DNA from: Motacilla alba alba
Taxonomy: Eukaryota > Chordata > Aves > Passeriformes > Motacillidae
Length of the DNA stretch: 64,000 nucleotides
Direction: 5' to 3'
Assembly: GCF_015832195.1 (NCBI RefSeq)
Contig: NC_052032.1
Coordinates: forward strand, 2,734,618 to 2,798,617
Positions 58,781-64,000 of the stretch are shown piece after piece (position 1 is the first letter of the stretch; each line of letters opens with the position of its first letter). Made by a program: the position numbers and the translations under genes. A model generated the notes under the pieces. It ran no database searches. It was not told the origin of the DNA and was given only the letters and a program-made list of their open reading frames with translations.

Positions 58781-59839
58781 TGCCGCAGGGCTGGAGCCAG
58801 GCTGAGCACCCAGCTGGGCAATGCTGGTTTTTCCCTCCCTTGCCCATTTTAACAATGCAGGATCCCTGGTTCATGGCTACAAACCACACCCAGTTTCCAT
58901 CTGGGCTGCCTGGGAGGCAGAATGGATCCAAATCTAAATCCACAGCAACTCCAGCCTCAGCTCAGTCCCCTTCCTGAATGTTTGACCTGCTCCTGTCTCT
59001 GGGTGGGAGCTGGCAGCAGTTGCCACAAGTCCCTGCTTGGTTGCCAGCAGGCAGCAGCTGGCAGAGCTCCCTGTGAGGGGCCCTCAGTAAATTTCCCACT
59101 GGGCATATTAATTAATTGTTGGGGTACACAAAACAGAGAGTCCTTGGACCTTGCTAGCAGACCAGATTTGATAAACAAAATGCCTTGGCAAGAGCAAACA
59201 GAACTTTGAGGATTCAAAATGCAAGAAGATTGAATCAGATGGGTTTACTGGAAAAAGAAAATTACATCAGACTTCTGCAAGCAGGAGATGTTTAAAATGT
59301 ATGTTTGTTTGTGTGATCTTTAACCCAATAATTGTAGTAAAATATTACTAGTCTCCCTAAAATAGTATACAAGCATTTGTATCCCACGATAAAATTGGAT
59401 TCTTTGACCACCTCAAAGTCTTCCCTGTCTCTCTTTTTTGTTGATAATTAATAAGCTCTGCTTCATGCATTTTAAGAGGAAAATAAAACACCCTGACAAT
59501 TTGCTCCCGCTTGAATGCTCTGTTACCCTCCAACAGAGACTGATGGGCTGGGAGAGCATTTCAGTCCCCTAAAACCAGCTCTCAGCAGCTCTTCCTGGTG
59601 TGGGCTCCCACCATCAGCCCCCCTTTGGTCCTTCACTAATGGCATCAGCTCAGACTGAGCAGCAGAATTCGGGAATTCAGAGCAAGAGGCTGCCTGGGAT
59701 TGATGCAGACCTAAAACCAGAAATGTTCTGGCTGATGAAACAGCATTCTGGCCATTCCTGCAGGGAGCACACTGCTCCTACCTGGCACCTGCCAGCTGCT
59801 GGTGAGGAGCAGAAACAACTGCACAAGATGCTTGAGTGA

Positions 59840-60345
59840 AATAAAATCATGTATATATCTATAAAAAAAATATGGTCTATATACAGTATATATACACATA
59901 TGATTTCATTTAATATAAATAGAAATTAAAAATATTTTTAAATATTTTAAATTAATTTAAAATATATTTATAAATTTATAGTTGTTATAATTTTAATTTT
60001 ATTTATAATTTTATATTTATATAATACTTATATGAATATATAATTTAAAATATTATACTTATGTATAAGTATAATAAGTATGTACTTACTTATATAAGTA
60101 AACATCTATATAAATATTATTGAAACATTAAATTATTAATAATATAGAAAGTAATAATAATAACATATAAATAGATTCTTATTAATTATATTTATTTGTT
60201 ATGTATATTTTAATTTAATATTTATTTTATATTTATACTATAGATAATAGAATTATAGCATTTAATATTTGTATTATAAATATATAAATATATATAATAT
60301 AAATATTTATATTAATAATATAGATATACCTGATACAGATATAAC
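59840..60345. repeat. AT-rich low-complexity tract (~500 bp)
   Basis: Almost only A and T, with irregular tata, taaat and attta words and no fixed period. It is flanked by normal-composition DNA and contains many palindromic ATs that could extrude cruciforms. Confidence 0.95.
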
Positions 60346-60892
60346 TACAAATGGACTTTTGGACCAGTGACCTCTCTCTCCCTGCCCTGGGAATGTCCCT
60401 GCCCCTTGTGCCTTGCTTGAAAAGGGCTGACCTGCAGGTCCAGCCTCAGTGGCTGCTCTTTGAGTGGATCATAAGGCTCCGAACCTTCAGATCCTGCTCT
60501 ATTTCTGAGCCTCTTCAGATCCACAGTAAAGAACAAAAAGACTCGAGAAAGGCTAAAGAAGATTGAAGGGGATGCTTAGGGTGCCAGAGAGAAAGCAGTG
60601 TGTGTGTGTGTTCAGGGTGCCTTAGGGAGAGCCTAAGGGGAAAAGAAAATTCCTCCAGGTTACAGGAATTTTAGACCTTACAAAAAGATGGTCAGGCGAG
60701 ATGTGGAGCTCTCAGGAAGGACACGGGGACACGCAGGGATTGCCTGGGGAGCTGTGGGCTGTGAAACAAGCCCAGCATGGGAGTCAGGTTACCCAAAATG
60801 GAGTAAGGAGTGCCCAAATGCGGCAAAAATGCAGCTGCAGAAAAAGTGACTGTGGGACTAGGACTCTGCAAACTGACTCCTCTTACTTTGAA

Positions 60893-61245
60893 TCATTGAA
60901 CCATAGAATATCCCGAGCTGGAAGGGACTGAAGGGATCATCGAGTGCCACCCCTGTCCCTGCCCAGACCCCCCAGCAACCCCACCCTGGGCATCCCTGGC
61001 AGCGCTGGCCAAAGGCTCCTGGAGCTCTGGCAGCCTCGGGGCCGTGCCCATTCCCTGGGGAGCCTGGGCAGTGCCAGCACCCTCTGGGGGAAGAACCTTG
61101 CCCTGAGCTCCAGCCTGAGCTGCCCTGGCCCAGCCCCAGCCGTTCCCTGGCTCCTGTCCCTGTCCCAGAGCAGAGATGGGAGCTGCCCCTCGGGAGGAGC
61201 TGCAGCCCCGGGGAGCTCTGCCCTCACTCTGCTCCAGCTGAACAA
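60893..61245 (-). mobile_element. CR1 LINE fragment
   Basis: Antisense: ttgaaccatagaatatcccg, agctggaagggactgaaggg, followed by the block shared with 21040-21345. It ends near ctctgctccagctgaacaat. Confidence 0.93.
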
Positions 61246-62011
61246 TCCCGGTTTCCTCCAATCTCCCCTTCTTCTCCACCTCTGGATGGACACAGGGCTT
61301 CATTTCCCCACTGGGGTGGAGGCAATGGCATCTCCTGCCCTCTGGGACTGGGCACCATCTTACTTTTGCAGGGAGTCAAATATTGGTGCTGAGAGCCATG
61401 AGAGGCTCCTGTCACAGCCTCAGTGACATGAACAGTGCTCCTGATTCACGCTAAGGCAAAGCAGCATCTTGGTAAATTGTCTCTGTTAGATTTTCTCATT
61501 TCAGGCTCCCTGTGCTCACACTCTGCCTGTTCCAATTCCTTGCTCTGTGCTTTTTGCTGCTGGTCTCTCCTTGTCCATTCTCGACCCACCCATTCCCTTC
61601 TCCCTTTTCCCCTCAATCCACGAGCAATTTTGGAATATGTCAAACACATTTTTACCCCTCCCTTGTGACAACGAGGACTTTACACACATTTGCAAGAGCC
61701 AGCACTTAAAATAAGACCTTAAAATCAGAGTGATGTTCACAAATCCTGGCAAAAAGCTCTTTGGAACAGACACCCCAGGGCACATTCAGAAATATTTGTT
61801 ATTTCCTCAGCCATGCACAGATTCCGGGATGTACTGAGTAATTTGAAAGCTTTTTTTCTTGTTTTTATTTATTTCCCCCACTACTTTAGCTCTTCACCAA
61901 GAGGAGCCTTTATTGGAAATGTTAAGATGTGCACAACTGACTTATTTGTGACCCTGGGCAATATTTGCATTAGAGATATGACAAATTGCCTGTGTTGTTT
62001 AGGGGCCTTAC

Positions 62012-62057
62012 CTGTCCTGATGGGTTTTATGATGCCTTCCATGGCAGGATCAGCTGC
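62012..62057 (-). CDS. TNFSF8: TNFSF8 coding exon 2 (short stalk exon)
   Basis: A 46-nt exon coding AADPAMEGIIKPIRT plus one G. The acceptor is ctctttcttctatttcag and the donor ACAG|gtaagg is consensus. The terminal G joins GT of exon 3 to give Gly, followed by NTFEDYL, corresponding to the ...PLKGGNCSEDLL junction in mammalian CD30L. It starts in phase 0. The stalk residues themselves are not conserved, as in mammals, so the call rests on splice sites, phase, size and order. It encodes extracellular stalk just outside the membrane. Confidence 0.88.
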
Positions 62058-62632
62058 CTGAAATAGAAGAAAGAGAAGAGATGGATTATTCTGGGAATAG
62101 GAAATACCCATCTTGTGTGCAACTGTGGATCTGAAACATTTCTGGTTTTTTCTAACATAGAAAATCGACCTTTCTGACACAGCCAGATCCTTTCAGTGCA
62201 GTAAGAAAGTTATGTGGGTTCTGTTGGGGCTGTTTCAGAAGCACACATCCTAAAAAATCCCTCTCTGTGTCCTTCAAGGCTTGGAGAGAGTAGGACAGGG
62301 TGGGACTGGACAACCTGGAGAGCCACGTGCCTGGGAAAGATCACTGAAGCCCCACACAGGTCTGAGCATGACAGTGATGTCCTGTCTCACTTCTCCTCCT
62401 ACTTCTTGCTGAGGTGTAAAACCAAGGGTGAAAATGGCACGGGAAATTGTCCTCAATCAGCATGACATGAGGAATTCCCAGAAAACCAGCCCCAGGAGTG
62501 AAATGCAGCAGGATTCCTCTGATGACACATTCCTGTCACCCAAACACACACCCCAGAGCTCCTGGCAGCTCATAAATGCCCTCAAGGGGCAAAGTGTTCT
62601 CCCAACAGCTGAGGACAGCACTGGGAGCTCCT

Positions 62633-63065
62633 TGTTGCAGTAAGGTAGAAAAATTATAAAGAAAATCCATATAAAATCAGGCCTGTCATTTCTTCTAAAG
62701 TCAAGTTGGCACTGTGCAAGTTGCCATGTGAAAGCAATCCTGGTGTGAGCAGTTCATTAGCATAACAATCTATTCCTGGGTAAAACACAACCTGCACCTG
62801 TATAAACAGGTTTTATACTGTGAGATAGAAAAATGAAACTGTCTCTCACAAACAACTTTTCCTGCACGTACACACTGAGGGTTGGAGTGACCAATCCATA
62901 CAGAATAACAACTTGTTACTAACCAATAAGTAATTGGCAAGAAAGCTCCTGACCAATGGGAGTGACACACGAGGTGTGTAAAACTGTATTTAAAGGAGTT
63001 CTGTGAATAAAAAAGGGGTTTTTTTCCACCATGAAAAAATGGCGTCTGTGTGATTAATTCCCATA
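62633..63065 (+). mobile_element. Solo LTR of type C, copy 2
   Basis: 433 bp from TGTTGCAGTAAGG to TTCCCATA, highly similar to 41947-42381, flanked by GCTCCT (62627-62632) and GTTCCT (63066-63071), a 6-bp duplication with one mismatch. It keeps the CCAAT boxes and AATAAA (63006-63011), but the TATA box reads TGTATTTAAA. It lies in TNFSF8 intron 1, antisense to the gene. Confidence 0.92.
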
Positions 63066-63233
63066 GTTCCTAACTGTGTGTCACATCCCTTCAGTGTCAC
63101 CCTGGGTGATCCCACAGGGATTTCAGTGACAGGGAGTGTGCTTTGTTCAGGCTGGGCTGAACCAGCTCCTCTTACCTGTGTGCAAATTACTTGGGCTAAT
63201 TGTGCAGGCTAAACAGGCTAAGTCCAGCTTAGC

Positions 63234-63380
63234 ACATTGGAAGGGATCCATTAGGATCATCGAGTCCTTCTCCCTGCTCCTTGCTTACCCAAAATTAAAC
63301 CATAGGACCTAAAACCTCTCCCAGCTGCTCCTTGAGCCCTGTCAGACTCAGTGCCCTGAGCACTTCCCTGTTCAGTGACT
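63234..63380 (-). mobile_element. CR1 LINE 3' fragment
   Basis: Antisense (cacattggaagggatccatt, aggatcatcgagtccttctc, aaaattaaaccataggacc). Confidence 0.8.
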
Positions 63381-63794
63381 CACGAGGAGGTCCAGGAAGG
63401 AGAAATTTGGGAAGCTATACTAGCTTTAAGACAACAGCTGATATTTCCTGGGAGAAATTTGGCACTGCTCTGGTGGGAACAGCTTCATCCACAGTGGTGT
63501 TACAGCACAAACACCTCATTTCTATGTGAGAAGTGGGTAGCGGGTGGTGTGGGGAGGAGGAAGCTGCTTGGACAAGGACAGAAGCTGTGTTGGGTCTGTT
63601 TGTGGTACTTAATGTTCTAATCTTAAATGTTTAGGAAGGTTTTTAATTAGATTTTGGCTTCATGTGGCTATGTTTTGAACAGCAGCGGAGTGTGGAGCTG
63701 CATCTGCTCCCAGCAAAGAGCTGTTATCCTTTGGTCTGATGCCAAATGCTGTGTCCTGCAGAGGTGGCAGAGCTGCTCCCAGGGCACTGGGCAG

Positions 63795-63865
63795 TGACAA
63801 GTTAATGGTTGGACTCACTGATCTTTGGGCTCTCTCCCAGTTTGGGTGATTCTGTGATTCTCCAG
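63795..63865 (+). mobile_element. Short CR1 tail
   Basis: gttaatggttggactcactg, atctttgggctctctcccag, gtgattctgtgattctcc: a sense CR1 3' terminus. Confidence 0.75.
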
Positions 63866-64000
63866 GAATTTGGAGATCTGTAATTTGGTCATTTTCCCTC
63901 CCCACACCTGTGTAAGGCAGAGCAGAGTCTCCTGCCAAGCCAATATTTCTCCAGGTGACCTTCCTGAGCTGTGCAGGGAGGCGCTGGGCTGTGGGAGTCT

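Larger units (their letters stand above)
51305..62011 (-). other. TNFSF8: TNFSF8 intron 2
   Basis: A 10.7-kb intron. It contains five CR1 groups, a CpG-rich minisatellite block (52180-52880), a TA/TG repeat and an AT-rich tract, listed separately. In 54193-56763, 56861-57227, 57646-58622, 58781-59839, 60346-60892 and 61246-62011 I see no exon or named repeat. Confidence 0.8.
62058..64000 (-). other. TNFSF8: TNFSF8 intron 1 (3' part only)
   Basis: No minus-strand frame between here and the window end shows a signal anchor, so exon 1 is outside. The interval holds one solo LTR and two CR1 tails. 62058-62626 and 63381-63794 show nothing recognisable. Confidence 0.75.

Overview
The window is vertebrate nuclear DNA, almost certainly from a bird and probably (inference) a songbird. 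The main reason is the dominant repeat: many 5'-truncated CR1-type LINE fragments in both orientations, with the usual CR1 3' tail (a gggttggaagggacc-type block next to an attctatgattct-type end). There are also small solo LTRs with intact target-site duplications and many GC-rich minisatellites. There are no Alu or L1 elements, no operons and no prokaryotic signals. Most long open frames here are by-products of tandem repeats or CR1.

Two genes are present, both on the minus strand and both incomplete. At the left is the 5' part of TNFSF15 (TL1A/VEGI): coding exon 1 at 9956-10147, and short exons 2 (2746-2797) and 3 (1968-2015). The receptor-binding exon 4 lies beyond position 1. At the right is the 3' part of TNFSF8 (CD30 ligand): exon 2 (62012-62057), exon 3 (51233-51304) and the terminal exon 4 (50230-50636, with stop). 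Exon 1, which would carry the membrane anchor, lies beyond 64000. All splice sites are GT/AG and all phases join. Head-to-tail TNFSF15-TNFSF8 is also the mammalian order, so this is a conserved TNF-ligand cluster. Both products belong to a family of type II membrane cytokines that act on lymphocytes (known receptors: DR3 and CD30).

Layout: 1-9955 is TNFSF15 intron sequence with three minisatellites, a triplicated ~155-180 bp block and one CR1. 9956-10401 is the TNFSF15 first exon and GC-rich promoter, with a perfect kappaB-type site. 10402-50229 is about 40 kb of intergenic DNA plus the TNFSF8 3' UTR, with no recognisable gene; it holds CR1 copies, a three-level nest of transposons, solo LTRs, a ~700 bp (TGGGA)n G-quadruplex-type array and three separate inverted duplications. 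50230-64000 is TNFSF8, with large introns carrying CR1s, a CpG-rich 19-bp minisatellite, an AT-rich tract and a second copy of one solo LTR.

No new protein system was found. The most informative results are the short exons missed by ORF calling, the LTR nest, the paired solo LTRs and the cluster of inverted duplications between the two cytokine genes.
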